From CAZGHS01 sp964525495 (lineage in GTDB: Bacteria; Patescibacteriota; Microgenomatia; JALYQM01), in assembly GCA_964525495.1 (NCBI GenBank), contig CAZGHS010000015.1:1-21913 (forward strand): a stretch of 21,913 nt of DNA. The letters run 5' to 3'. Below the pieces are notes generated by a model. The model had not been told where the DNA came from. It searched no databases and saw only the letters and a program-made list of their open reading frames with translations. The stretch's first letter is position 1. Each line of letters opens with the position of its first letter. Position numbers and translations under genes: made by a program. Shown in pieces: positions 1 through 7,345 of the stretch.

Positions 1-1
1 A

Positions 2-694
2 GTTGCCGTTTCAATGGCCGCTACACTTGCGTTTTTCCAGAACACATCAACATTTGCTAACGATCCATCAGTTCTTTCAACAACTGGTGATGTTACTTTT
101 GCAGCTGTGCTTACCACAGATAATGGTACGCCTACCGCATTCACCGCAAATATTTCACCGGGTCAAACTATTGAACGATGTTTGTGGATCCGCAATACAG
201 GCGCTGTTCCTGCCCGATTTAAGGTTTATATGAAACCTGGATCAGAGGTCGGTAGTAATGCGCTCGGTAATGCTTTACGGCTCGACGCGAAAGCAACACC
301 TGATTCTGGACGTTGTACAGATAATCCTCCACAGATTTCTGGCGCTTCAGGACAGTATACAAACTTTACTGACACGAACTGGATGGACGTCTTAGTTCGC
401 GGCGGTGGTTTCTATACAGACGATACGACACCGTATATGTCTAACGCTTCAGGTGATGCCATGGGAGCAAATCAGTACTCTGTATGGCAGTTCGATTTAC
501 GCCTTCCAGAAACTGCTGATTCTTCTGTCGCTAACCAGTCGTATCAATTCCAAGGTGAGTTGTTTGCAATACAGGATGGTGGAGACTTTGGTCCAACACC
601 GGCTCCAACTGCAACTGCAGCACCTACAGTAGCTCCAACAGCTAGCCCAGAACCAACAGCACCTCCAGAACTACCAGAACTACCAGAGGAATAG
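2..694 (+). CDS. Exported TasA/camelysin-like protein with SipW-type leader (5' truncated)
   Basis: The frame is open to the window edge, and the codons before the first ATG (position 14) read V-A-V-S, so the true start lies upstream. The visible N-terminus is the end of a hydrophobic segment running into LAFFQNTSTFAND, like the leader and junction of SipW-dependent proteins (TasA, camelysin). Next comes a beta-rich domain with ERCLWIRNTGAVPARFKVYM; an NTG-x-VPA stretch of this kind is typical of camelysin-type sandwich domains. The last 35 or so residues are a Pro/Thr/Ala-rich tail ending in acidic PELPELPEE, probably an extended extracellular linker, with no LPXTG motif. The next gene, 56 nt downstream on the same strand, is a SipW-type signal peptidase, its likely processing enzyme. 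The role as a surface or matrix protein is inferred from this pairing; the family call is by motif only. Confidence 0.7.
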   Translation, partial: VAVSMAATLAFFQNTSTFANDPSVLSTTGDVTFAAVLTTDNGTPTAFTANISPGQTIERCLWIRNTGAVPARFKVYMKPGSEVGSNALGNALRLDAKATPDSGRCTDNPPQISGASGQYTNFTDTNWMDVLVRGGGFYTDDTTPYMSNASGDAMGANQYSVWQFDLRLPETADSSVANQSYQFQGELFAIQDGGDFGPTPAPTATAAPTVAPTASPEPTAPPELPELPEE

Positions 695-710
695 TGTTGT
701 TTATTTTAAT

Positions 711-734
711 GTTGCGCAATGACGATTGCGCAAC
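711..734 (+). repeat. Perfect 10-bp inverted repeat between exported protein and peptidase genes
   Basis: GTTGCGCAAT and ATTGCGCAAC are perfect inverted copies around a 4-nt loop (gacg). The hairpin lies in the 56-nt gap before the peptidase gene. No U-run follows, so it is not a standard intrinsic terminator. It could act as a processing or attenuation hairpin, making the substrate more abundant than the peptidase. Confidence 0.6.
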
Positions 735-750
735 AGATTAAGTAAATAAT

Positions 751-1806
751 ATGCTAAAAAAAATGAGAGTGACCAAGATTTTTGAAGTACTGTATGTGGT
801 ATTTTTATTGGCAATAGCAGGAATCGCTGTTATTAACTTGGCGTCTCGCAATGTAGATAAATCCCCTCTTAAAATTCTTTCTATCGTCAGTGGCTCGATG
901 TCCCCTAGTATGCCTGTGGGAACTGCTGTGTTTGTGCGAGAGGCGCCTGAGTATAGAGTGAATGATGTAGTGACATATCGGTTGAATAATAAGTTTGTGA
1001 CGCATCGTGTGGTGTATGCGAACAATGATTATTATCTGACACAGGGCGATGCAAATAAAAATTTAGATAAATTGCCTGTGAATCGTGATCAGATAAGTGG
1101 AAAAGTTGTTTTCTTCTTGCCATATGTTGGATATTTGCAGGAAAGTACAAAGACTTGGTGGGGACTGATTGGACTTGTGTATGTTCCGACTTTGTTAATT
1201 GTGATAGTAGAATCGCGATCGATAATGCGAGAGTTTAATCGCGTCGGTCGGAAGAAAATAAATATGCAAGCGATTGCGCCTGTGGGCATGAGTTTATTTA
1301 TTTTGTCTGGAATTTCATTTGCGTTTTATTCTACAACTATTGTGGCTTTCTCGGGAGATATTACCTCTTCGTTTGCGACCACGTCACCCTCTCCATCACC
1401 GAGTGGTTCGGAGGATCCAAGTCCGACAGTAGCTGGAACATCAGCGCCTGGACCTACAGATACTCCAGGGCCGAGTTCTAGTGCATCGGCCAGTCCAAGT
1501 GCTTCACCAACTGTTTTGCCAACTGCCACAGCGAGTGCATCGGCTTCCCCGTCGTCTTCAGGATTCCCGTGTGGAACGGGATTTATTGGGAATTGTGGTA
1601 ACGGTGCGGGTTCAAATAATACGGTGATTGTGGGAAATAATAGTTCGACAGTTGTGAATCAGCAAAATAATTCTCAGGTTAATACTACCGTGACTGTTAA
1701 CTCTAATACTGGGAATAATTCATCGAGTGGAAACACGAGCGGAACTGTACTGACTATTAATACTTCGACCGTTACTAATTCTTCTTCAGTCTCTGTTGGC
1801 CAATAG
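751..1806 (+). CDS. sipW: SipW-type signal peptidase I with Ser/Pro linker and Asn/Thr-rich repeat tail
   Basis: This 351-aa membrane protease should remove leader peptides outside the membrane. Residues 10-31 form the first membrane helix. The motif SGSMSPSM follows, with Ser49 as nucleophile. THRVV (84-88) places His85 where SipW/ER-type enzymes carry the general base instead of Lys, and QGDANKNLD (98-106) is the conserved late box. Membrane helices follow at about 137-153 and 176-199. The normal family ends near here. This protein continues for about 150 residues: a Ser/Pro/Ala/Thr linker (about 212-265), then a Gly/Cys patch and an Asn/Thr/Ser/Val strand-repeat region resembling curlin-like beta repeats. 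The third helix ends in FAFYSTT (190-196), much like the leader of the upstream exported protein. Predicted topology puts the tail outside the cell. No clear Shine-Dalgarno is seen; M5 is an alternative start. Confidence 0.88.
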   Translation: MLKKMRVTKIFEVLYVVFLLAIAGIAVINLASRNVDKSPLKILSIVSGSMSPSMPVGTAVFVREAPEYRVNDVVTYRLNNKFVTHRVVYANNDYYLTQGDANKNLDKLPVNRDQISGKVVFFLPYVGYLQESTKTWWGLIGLVYVPTLLIVIVESRSIMREFNRVGRKKINMQAIAPVGMSLFILSGISFAFYSTTIVAFSGDITSSFATTSPSPSPSGSEDPSPTVAGTSAPGPTDTPGPSSSASASPSASPTVLPTATASASASPSSSGFPCGTGFIGNCGNGAGSNNTVIVGNNSSTVVNQQNNSQVNTTVTVNSNTGNNSSSGNTSGTVLTINTSTVTNSSSVSVGQ

Positions 1807-1810
1807 CATA

Positions 1811-1838
1811 TTGCCCTTCTTTATAGGTTTAATATAAT
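1811..1838 (+). promoter_or_regulatory. Promoter of HD-domain gene, leaderless
   Basis: TTGCCC (1811-1816), a 16-nt spacer, then a consensus TATAAT (1833-1838). The GTG start of the next gene is 7 nt past the -10 box, where transcription should begin, and no Shine-Dalgarno fits in between. Confidence 0.65.
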
Positions 1839-1845
1839 CGTATTA

Positions 1846-2805
1846 GTGGATACCGAACCAACACCTCAACAAGCTGATCGTTCGCCTGAAGATCTCAAGC
1901 GTATGGAAGATGTTATTACGCAAGGTGGCGAAGGATTCCTTCATTTTCTCCGATCGAATTATAAAGACACTAATGGCCATCCAGACAATCGACTTTTCTT
2001 TCATGATGAAGAGCACACACATGCCGTTGCAAGCCGAGTCGTAGATATTGTCAAAGGACTCCGTGAGTGCGGAGTGCAGGTTACGAAAGAACAGGAACTA
2101 CGCAGTGTCTTGGCTGCATATGGTCATGATTTGGTTCAAAACTGGGAAGTGAACGAAGAAAATGGGAAGCGCAAAAGAAAAGTTGGTGATAATGAGAAAG
2201 AAAGTGCGGATATGGTGATTTTGTGGATGGATCATATAGATGCTGTAGGTGAAAAGCCAGTGTTTACGCATATGGATCGCGCGGTAGTGCGGGAAGCAAT
2301 TTTGACTGCCGAGCCAAAATTTGGAACAAAAGTTACAATTAAAACAGCAAATGGTGATGAAGTTACGCATACTGTTGGACAGCCAAGGCTTGCTAAGGCA
2401 CAGTTTCTAGAAAGCCATATTCTTGCCCTGGCTGACATTACGACTTCGGGTATGGCTGAGCCCGAAGTGATGATCCGTGAGGGACAAAAATTATTTCGTG
2501 AAGATAATCTGGAATTATCTCGTGCCCTTGAAACAAATACTGTTACACGAGAGTTGGAAACGAAAATGTCGGAAGAGATGGATAAGTGGCTCGAAAGCCA
2601 AGTCCAATTTACTCGCGCCAGAGATGCGTTACTTGATCCACAACTAAAAAGTATGGGATTGAATGAAACTCAGATCGCATATATGCGAGAGAATGTTTTC
2701 AACAAATTTGCTGACGTAGTGAAAGCAACGCAAGAAAGATCAGACGAGTTTAAGCAGATGTCGGCCGAACCATTCCAAAAAAAAATGGCGTATATGGGTT
2801 ACTAA
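1846..2805 (+). CDS. HD-domain metal-dependent phosphohydrolase-like protein
   Basis: A 319-aa protein with a GTG start. The HD signature is split as usual: FFHDEEHTHAV (residues 51-61) supplies the first histidines, and AAYGHDLVQNW (90-100) the paired His94-Asp95. This arrangement belongs to HD hydrolases that cleave phosphate esters or nucleotides; the substrate cannot be read from the sequence. The C-terminal half is charged and helical, with many Glu/Lys and an ETKMSEEMDKWLE stretch, and matches no domain I recognise. The start is fixed by a TATAAT box 7 nt upstream, so translation is probably leaderless. No signal peptide or membrane segment is seen, so it should be cytoplasmic. Its stop overlaps that of ppsA, which converges on it. 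Confidence 0.75.
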   Translation: MDTEPTPQQADRSPEDLKRMEDVITQGGEGFLHFLRSNYKDTNGHPDNRLFFHDEEHTHAVASRVVDIVKGLRECGVQVTKEQELRSVLAAYGHDLVQNWEVNEENGKRKRKVGDNEKESADMVILWMDHIDAVGEKPVFTHMDRAVVREAILTAEPKFGTKVTIKTANGDEVTHTVGQPRLAKAQFLESHILALADITTSGMAEPEVMIREGQKLFREDNLELSRALETNTVTRELETKMSEEMDKWLESQVQFTRARDALLDPQLKSMGLNETQIAYMRENVFNKFADVVKATQERSDEFKQMSAEPFQKKMAYMGY

Positions 2806-5078
2806 CGATTTTCTATATCGTAGATAACTTTTCGTGTATGTCCGATCATGTCAGGTGAAACTGAGACCGAGGTGATTCCCCATTCGACTAATTTTTCTGT
2901 GATCTCTGGATAGACTGATGGTGCTTGGCCACAGATACCACAGATGACTTTGTGTTTCTTGCAAGTACGGACAATGTGTTCGAGCGCGAGCATCACTGCG
3001 TCGTTGCGTTCGTCAAATTCTCCCGCTACTTCATTGTTGTCTCGATCAGTGCCCAGTATAAGCATTGTGAGATCGTTAGAACCAATCGATACGCCGTCCA
3101 CTCCGACATCAAGGAACTCATCAAGTAGTAGAACGTTTGAAGGGATCTCGACCATCATAAAGAGTTTGAATGTTGCAGAACGACGAAGTCCGAATTCGTT
3201 CATAATGTGTTTTACTTTAACTAATTCGTCGACTGTGCGAACAAATGGAATCATAACGTGCAGGTTTTTGTATCCGTATTCATTGCGGACTTTTTTGATT
3301 GCCTCGACCTCGAGTCTGAAAACTTCTGGATCATTGATATATCTGTAGCATCCACGATATCCAAGCATTGGATTGGGCTCTATTGGTTCAAATTCTTCTC
3401 CGCCTTCTAGAGAACGATACTCGTTAGTTTTGAAATCTGTGGCTCGGTAAACGATTGGACGTGGATTGAACGATTCGCAGAACTGTTTTAATCCTTCGGC
3501 GAGTTTGTCAGTAAATTCTTGACCTCTGCCATCTTTGATAAGCTTTTTAGGATGTACGCCAATACCTGCGATCATAAATTCAGCACGTAGTAACCCCACA
3601 CCATCAACATGCTTTTTTGCTATATCTGCAGCGAGTTCTGGTTCAGCCAAGTTAACGTACACTTTGGTGTGTGTATGCAAGGTAGACGCAGCCTTTTCTT
3701 CTTTTTCAGATTCTTGCTTTTGGTTGCTCGCGTGCGCGATGCCGCCTTTGTGCACTGTACCCGCACCACCGTGGACTGTAACCATTTCACCTGGGATTAA
3801 GACTTTGGTGGCGGTATTGGTGCCTACAATACATGGGATGCCGAGTTCACGAGAAACAATTGCTGCGTGACAGGTGCGACCACCGAGATCTGTAACGATC
3901 GCTGATGCACGTTTCATGGCTGGTACGAAGTCTGGTGTGGTCATTTCTGTGACGAGTACATCACCTTCTTTTACTTTGTCGATTTCGGACGGCGAATGAA
4001 TCACGACGACTGGACCTGCTGCAACACCAGGAGAAGCAGCAGCACCAGAGATGATCGGTGGTGTTTTGAGAATTTCCTGAATATTGAAATCTATGATTTG
4101 TGAATTTGCTTTGTCGACAGCTTTGACAGTAGTGATAGGTCTGGTTTGCACTATATATATCTGGCCGTTTTCAACTGCCCATTCGCTATCCTGGGGTTTG
4201 CCGTAGTGGGACTCGAGACGTCGAGAGAGATCTGCGAGCGGTCCTATGGATTCATCCCAGAGCTTTTGTGTGTCTTGCCACTCTTTGCCCACAGGTACAT
4301 CTTCGTTACCGCCGTCGGCACGCTTCATGAGTTTGTGCGTTTGAGAAACGACTGTTTTATTTTTTATGTTGAGAGAACCTTTATCTACTTCGTAATGATC
4401 GGGATTAACGTTACCACCAACGATGTATTCGCCGAGTCCATAGATTGCTTCGATGATGATTGAATTGGTGTCATTGGTAACAGGATTAATAGAGAACATT
4501 ATGCCGGAAACATCTGACTGGACCATTTTTTGAACCGGAACAGCGATGCCTACTTGGAAGTGGTCGAAGTGTTGCTGTTCACGATAGAAAATTGCGCGTG
4601 CTTCAAACAGCGATGCCCAACATTTCTGTACATTGCGTACAACGTCAAACTCTCCGTGGATATTGAGGAAGGTTGCCTGCTGTCCTGCGAATGATGCGTC
4701 CGGGAGATCTTCTGCTGTTGCTGACGACCGCACAGCAACAAGTAAATCTTTGCCATCAGCCATTTGACGATAAAAGTCTCGAATTTTTTCTTCGAGTGAC
4801 TTTGGCATTTTGGATGACGTGATCAACCATTTGATTTCTTCAGCGACTTTTTGTAGTTTTTTGGTATCTTGGACATCGAGGCCTTCTAAGTGTTTCTTGA
4901 TTTCTTCACGTAAGCCAGTGGCGTCAATAAACTCGTACCAACTTTCCGAGGTGACGATAAATCCAGGAGGAACAGGAATACCAGCGCGAGTCATTTCGCC
5001 GAGATTTGCGCCTTTTCCACCTACTAATCCGACGTCGTCTTTGCCGACCTCGTTAAACCATACGAGCAGTTTTTTCAT
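2802..5078 (-). CDS. ppsA: Phosphoenolpyruvate synthase (pyruvate, water dikinase)
   Basis: Interconverts pyruvate + ATP and PEP + AMP + Pi, normally in the gluconeogenic direction. The 758-aa length is close to the family norm of about 790, and all three domains are present. The N-terminal ATP-grasp domain carries GGKGANLGEM, VRSSATAEDLPDASFAGQQ and the VQTRP closing motif. The swivelling phosphohistidine domain has GGRTCHAAIVSRELGIP, with His404 as the phosphorylated residue. The C-terminal TIM barrel has GLLRAEFM, GYRGCYR, SIGSNDLTML and GICGQAPS. It is the last gene of a three-gene minus-strand unit after yhaM and a DUF4258-like gene, 43 nt after the latter. The terminal TAG overlaps the stop of the convergent HD gene by 3 bases. 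Nothing looks degraded. Confidence 0.97.
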   Translation of the reverse strand: MKKLLVWFNEVGKDDVGLVGGKGANLGEMTRAGIPVPPGFIVTSESWYEFIDATGLREEIKKHLEGLDVQDTKKLQKVAEEIKWLITSSKMPKSLEEKIRDFYRQMADGKDLLVAVRSSATAEDLPDASFAGQQATFLNIHGEFDVVRNVQKCWASLFEARAIFYREQQHFDHFQVGIAVPVQKMVQSDVSGIMFSINPVTNDTNSIIIEAIYGLGEYIVGGNVNPDHYEVDKGSLNIKNKTVVSQTHKLMKRADGGNEDVPVGKEWQDTQKLWDESIGPLADLSRRLESHYGKPQDSEWAVENGQIYIVQTRPITTVKAVDKANSQIIDFNIQEILKTPPIISGAAASPGVAAGPVVVIHSPSEIDKVKEGDVLVTEMTTPDFVPAMKRASAIVTDLGGRTCHAAIVSRELGIPCIVGTNTATKVLIPGEMVTVHGGAGTVHKGGIAHASNQKQESEKEEKAASTLHTHTKVYVNLAEPELAADIAKKHVDGVGLLRAEFMIAGIGVHPKKLIKDGRGQEFTDKLAEGLKQFCESFNPRPIVYRATDFKTNEYRSLEGGEEFEPIEPNPMLGYRGCYRYINDPEVFRLEVEAIKKVRNEYGYKNLHVMIPFVRTVDELVKVKHIMNEFGLRRSATFKLFMMVEIPSNVLLLDEFLDVGVDGVSIGSNDLTMLILGTDRDNNEVAGEFDERNDAVMLALEHIVRTCKKHKVICGICGQAPSVYPEITEKLVEWGITSVSVSPDMIGHTRKVIYDIENR

Positions 5079-5121
5079 AGTATTAGTGTTGCGTAAATGA
5101 TGTTTTGTTTCAAGGGGTAAG

Positions 5122-5475
5122 TTACAAGCCGAGCTGTTTTTTGATTGTCACCCAGAATTTACCCCAGAATCCGGCTTTTCTATACTCTTGCCAGTACTGG
5201 TTCTTTTTTATATCTATCGAACCTGGAAGCGGCGGATCTATCCAGCATGAAAGGATCAGCCATTCTCTTTTTTCGTTTTGCGTAGCGATGATAGTGATGA
5301 GAGATTTGCCTACTCTTTTTTGGTATTCGGTAGTGCCAGGATTTTTACCTGGGAATGACTTATCTGCGTAGCGAAATGCTTGCCAGGCAAGATTTTGGGT
5401 GAGTCCACGCTGACCAAGTCGATCGAGTGCGTGGTTGGTCCAGATAACATCTCCGTAAATTCGTGCTCCGCTCAT
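5122..5475 (-). CDS. DUF4258-like small protein
   Basis: A 117-aa protein beginning 1 nt after the yhaM stop, hence the same transcript. The segment TNHALDRLGQRGLTQ near residues 13-27 has the His-Ala-x-x-Arg and Gln-Arg-Gly spacing of DUF4258 proteins, and a beta-rich stretch follows (KSLITIIATQNE, EWLILSCW). DUF4258 is related in fold to small RelE/BrnT-like proteins, but no antitoxin gene is adjacent, so I do not call it a toxin. The C-terminus is Trp/Lys-rich. Function unknown; the position between an exoribonuclease and ppsA does not define it. Confidence 0.6.
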   Translation of the reverse strand: MSGARIYGDVIWTNHALDRLGQRGLTQNLAWQAFRYADKSFPGKNPGTTEYQKRVGKSLITIIATQNEKREWLILSCWIDPPLPGSIDIKKNQYWQEYRKAGFWGKFWVTIKKQLGL

Positions 5476-5476
5476 A

Positions 5477-6499
5477 TTATATTAGCTCTAGTTGTTTTAA
5501 TTTGTCGTTGAGTTCTTCTTTTTTCTCCATTACATAATCTGCTTGTGACTGGTATTCCTTGAGATAAACTGCTGTTTCCATTGCGCGATTATATTCCGAG
5601 AAACTTGTGCCGTTGTTTTGACTGTCATTATATAGGTTCATATATCCTCGTAGTTTTGCAGAAGCATCATCTGCGAGTGATACGATTTTTGCTTCGATTG
5701 TTGCTGGCACCACAGATGAGCCGTATTCGAGCTTTCCATGGTGGGAGAGGATGACGTGTTGAAGAAGCTGAAAACATTCGACGTCAAAGTCGTCTTGTTT
5801 GTATCGATCGATAATCTGTAAACCGATCTGGATATGTCCCAGCAGCTTTCCCCGATCGGAATACTCTATGGCCATATTTCTCCAGACTATCTCCTCTACC
5901 TTCCCGATGTCGTGGAGAATAATGCCTGCCTTGATGAGATCTACGTTGCATGGTTGATAGACATCCCACATTGGTTTGGCAAAATGGAGCATTTCAAGAA
6001 TATGTTCCATCAAACCACCCACAAATGCATGGTGGTGTTTCATGGCTGCGGGAGTTTTTTTGAATTTAGTTGCGAGTTCTTGGTCTGCAAAAATGTTTTT
6101 AATTAATTTTTGTAGGTGACGGTCGCTGATGCCTTCGACGTGTTCCATGAGCTCTTTGTACATGTCCTCTATGTTACGTTTGGAAACTGGAACAAAATCT
6201 TCTTCAGCATAATCTGTAGTCGGAATAAGAATACTCAGTACCATTTGAGTCTTACTCATGAATTCACTGGCTGTCCCGCTTGCGAGAACTACGACCCCTT
6301 CTTTGAGCGCATCAGCTGAGCAGGCTTCGTATTTTTCACTCCAGACTTTGCACAGGATTGTGCCAGTGCTGTCGCCTATCGTGATGTCCATATATTCTTT
6401 TCCGTTTTTGGCGACTTTTTTTTCTGCTTTGATTACTACAAAAGCCACATTGGATATGGTGTGGCCAGGTTTAATATCTTTGACGTAAATTGCTTTCAT
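5477..6499 (-). CDS. yhaM: 3'-5' exoribonuclease YhaM family (OB fold + HD domain)
   Basis: Family members degrade RNA from the 3' end using a metal-bound HD domain with an OB fold for substrate binding. Here residues 1-95 form the OB fold (typical DITIGDSTGTILCKVWSEKY). The HD domain follows, with HHHAFVGGLMEH (155-166), ILHDIGK (His196-Asp197), GHIQIG and LSHHGKLEYGS, all conserved metal-ligand regions of YhaM. The 340-aa length is slightly above the Bacillus protein (about 314). The C-terminus is a charged helix. It heads a minus-strand operon with the DUF4258-like gene and ppsA. The ATG lies 7 nt downstream of a TACAAT box and lacks a Shine-Dalgarno, so it is probably leaderless, and it is divergent from the phosphoesterase across 23 bp. 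Confidence 0.9.
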   Translation of the reverse strand: MKAIYVKDIKPGHTISNVAFVVIKAEKKVAKNGKEYMDITIGDSTGTILCKVWSEKYEACSADALKEGVVVLASGTASEFMSKTQMVLSILIPTTDYAEEDFVPVSKRNIEDMYKELMEHVEGISDRHLQKLIKNIFADQELATKFKKTPAAMKHHHAFVGGLMEHILEMLHFAKPMWDVYQPCNVDLIKAGIILHDIGKVEEIVWRNMAIEYSDRGKLLGHIQIGLQIIDRYKQDDFDVECFQLLQHVILSHHGKLEYGSSVVPATIEAKIVSLADDASAKLRGYMNLYNDSQNNGTSFSEYNRAMETAVYLKEYQSQADYVMEKKEELNDKLKQLELI

Positions 6500-6506
6500 G
6501 AGTTGT

Positions 6507-6516
6507 ATTGTATAAT
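6507..6516. promoter_or_regulatory. Overlapping divergent -10 boxes of yhaM and phosphoesterase genes
   Basis: TATAAT at 6511-6516 (plus) lies 6 nt before the phosphoesterase ATG. TACAAT on the minus strand (6507-6512) lies 7 nt before the yhaM ATG. The boxes share 2 bp. A possible plus -35 is TTGCTT (6490-6495) inside yhaM; the minus -35 is not clear. Both genes would be leaderless and could not fire at once. Confidence 0.6.
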
Positions 6517-6522
6517 AAAATT

Positions 6523-7008
6523 ATGAAATTTGGTGTTATATCTGATACTCATGACAATCCTGAACATATCCACAAGGCTAAGCTCGTTTTTGCTGAACAC
6601 AAAGTCCCGTATATTGTCCATCTTGGTGACTACGTTGCGCCGTTTATATTGCGTATGTTTGACGGCATAAAGCTTTTCGGAATCTTTGGAAATAATGATG
6701 GTGATCGAGTACGGCTTTTGAATGTGGCACGAGATATTGGTGCTGAGATTAAAGGCGACTTTTACGAGTTTACTGAACAAGGTGTTAATTTTGCTTGCTA
6801 TCACGGCACGGAACAGCCAATCACGAATTCTTTAATAAAATCTGGAAATTATGATGTGGTTATGTGTGGGCATACTCACGAAGCGGCTCATGAAGTCATA
6901 GGAAAGACTGTTTTTGTGAACCCGGGGACTGCTCATGGGTTTGGAAAACGAGCTTCAGTAGTGATTTTCGATACAGATACCAAGATTCCTGAATTTATCG
7001 ACTTATAA
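6523..7008 (+). CDS. YfcE/MJ0936-type metallophosphoesterase
   Basis: A 161-aa calcineurin-like phosphoesterase. All metal-binding blocks are present in order: GVISDTHDN at the N-terminus, HLGDYV, GIFGNNDGD, CYHGTE and CGHTHEA, then the typical end FVNPGTAHG. Members hydrolyse small phosphodiesters; the natural substrate is not known. I chose the ATG at 6523 over an in-frame TTG 15 nt earlier, because it puts GVISDTH at the very N-terminus as in the family and lies 6 nt after a TATAAT box. No signal peptide, so cytoplasmic. The 3' end overlaps by 6 nt the end of a convergent 52-aa membrane protein gene. Confidence 0.9.
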   Translation: MKFGVISDTHDNPEHIHKAKLVFAEHKVPYIVHLGDYVAPFILRMFDGIKLFGIFGNNDGDRVRLLNVARDIGAEIKGDFYEFTEQGVNFACYHGTEQPITNSLIKSGNYDVVMCGHTHEAAHEVIGKTVFVNPGTAHGFGKRASVVIFDTDTKIPEFIDL

Positions 7009-7161
7009 GCAACTCGTTCCCTCGGGTAGATTGGCACAGTGCGCATCTAACTCAAAAGTCCAGTATAAAAAGCTCGCCATAAACCAGGCAATCCCTAGGA
7101 TAATGCATATAATGGCTATTCTTAAAGCTAATTCTTTTTTACTAATATTTGCCTTTGCCAT
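7003..7161 (-). CDS. 52-aa single-pass membrane protein
   Basis: A short minus-strand frame starting MAKANISKKELALRIA and ending NLPEGTSCL. It has a basic N-terminus (residues 1-14), one hydrophobic helix at about 15-34 containing WFMASFLYW, and a short acidic/polar tail with Cys42 and Cys51. The positive-inside rule puts the N-terminus in the cytoplasm and the two cysteines outside. It is convergent with the phosphoesterase and divergent from the L10 leader. No Shine-Dalgarno is clear, and no homologue is recognised. The clean Lys-helix-polar layout and the lack of any other gene here support it, but a frame this short could arise by chance. Confidence 0.5.
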   Translation of the reverse strand: MAKANISKKELALRIAIICIILGIAWFMASFLYWTFELDAHCANLPEGTSCL

Positions 7162-7177
7162 GCTGTTATGGTAACAT
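7149..7177 (+). promoter_or_regulatory. Probable promoter of the rplJ-rplL unit
   Basis: TTGCCT (7149-7154), a 17-nt spacer and TAACAT (7172-7177), each 4/6 to consensus. Transcription would start near 7184, just before the L10 leader. The -35 box lies inside the start of the divergent 52-aa gene. Confidence 0.45.
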
Positions 7178-7183
7178 AGCTTC

Positions 7184-7345
7184 AGCTAAAGACAGTAGTT
7201 GCCCAGTCGGGCTTAATGAGAGTAATTTCGACTACCGAGGTGAACATAGGACTTTTATTATCCCTTTGTTTTACTTTGACCTCGAATACACCTTTAGTAA
7301 GGTGTTTTTTTGTATCTAGCAATAAAAAGAAAGTGAGGTGAAATT
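7184..7345 (+). promoter_or_regulatory. Ribosomal protein L10 leader (autoregulatory RNA)
   Basis: The leader carries the hallmarks of the bacterial L10 leader: AAAGACAGTAG, a GCCC-agtc-GGGC hairpin (7201-7212), GGCTTAATG, then ACTACCGAGGTG. GTAGT (7195-7199) pairs with ACTAC (7231-7235) to close the domain. L10, usually with L12, binds this fold and represses its own operon. CGAGGT (7236-7241) can pair with ACCTCG (7279-7284), and an intrinsic terminator follows at 7288, so control is probably by attenuation. Confidence 0.85.
7288..7311 (+). terminator. Attenuator in the rplJ leader
   Basis: ACACCTT / AAGGTGT form a 7-bp stem with a TAGT loop, followed at once by seven T. It lies 35 nt before the rplJ ATG within the L10 leader, so it stops transcription when the leader is bound rather than ending a gene. 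Confidence 0.85.

Noticed and set aside
2776..2784. A9 run near the end of the HD gene as a U-run terminator for ppsA on the minus strand
   Set aside because: No stable stem precedes the run; only a weak CCATT/AATGG pairing around it is possible.
2944..3348. Long plus-strand frame opposite ppsA
   Set aside because: Lies wholly inside a conserved enzyme gene on the other strand, is Ser-rich with no family pattern, and is best explained as a codon shadow.
5122..5475. Toxin gene (RelE/BrnT type)
   Set aside because: The fold may be related, but no antitoxin-like gene is adjacent and the neighbours are yhaM and ppsA.
5476..5481. TATAAT directly before the DUF4258-like gene
   Set aside because: It ends at the base before the ATG, too close to direct transcription from it, and lies in the yhaM stop region; the gene is 1 nt from yhaM and simply co-transcribed.
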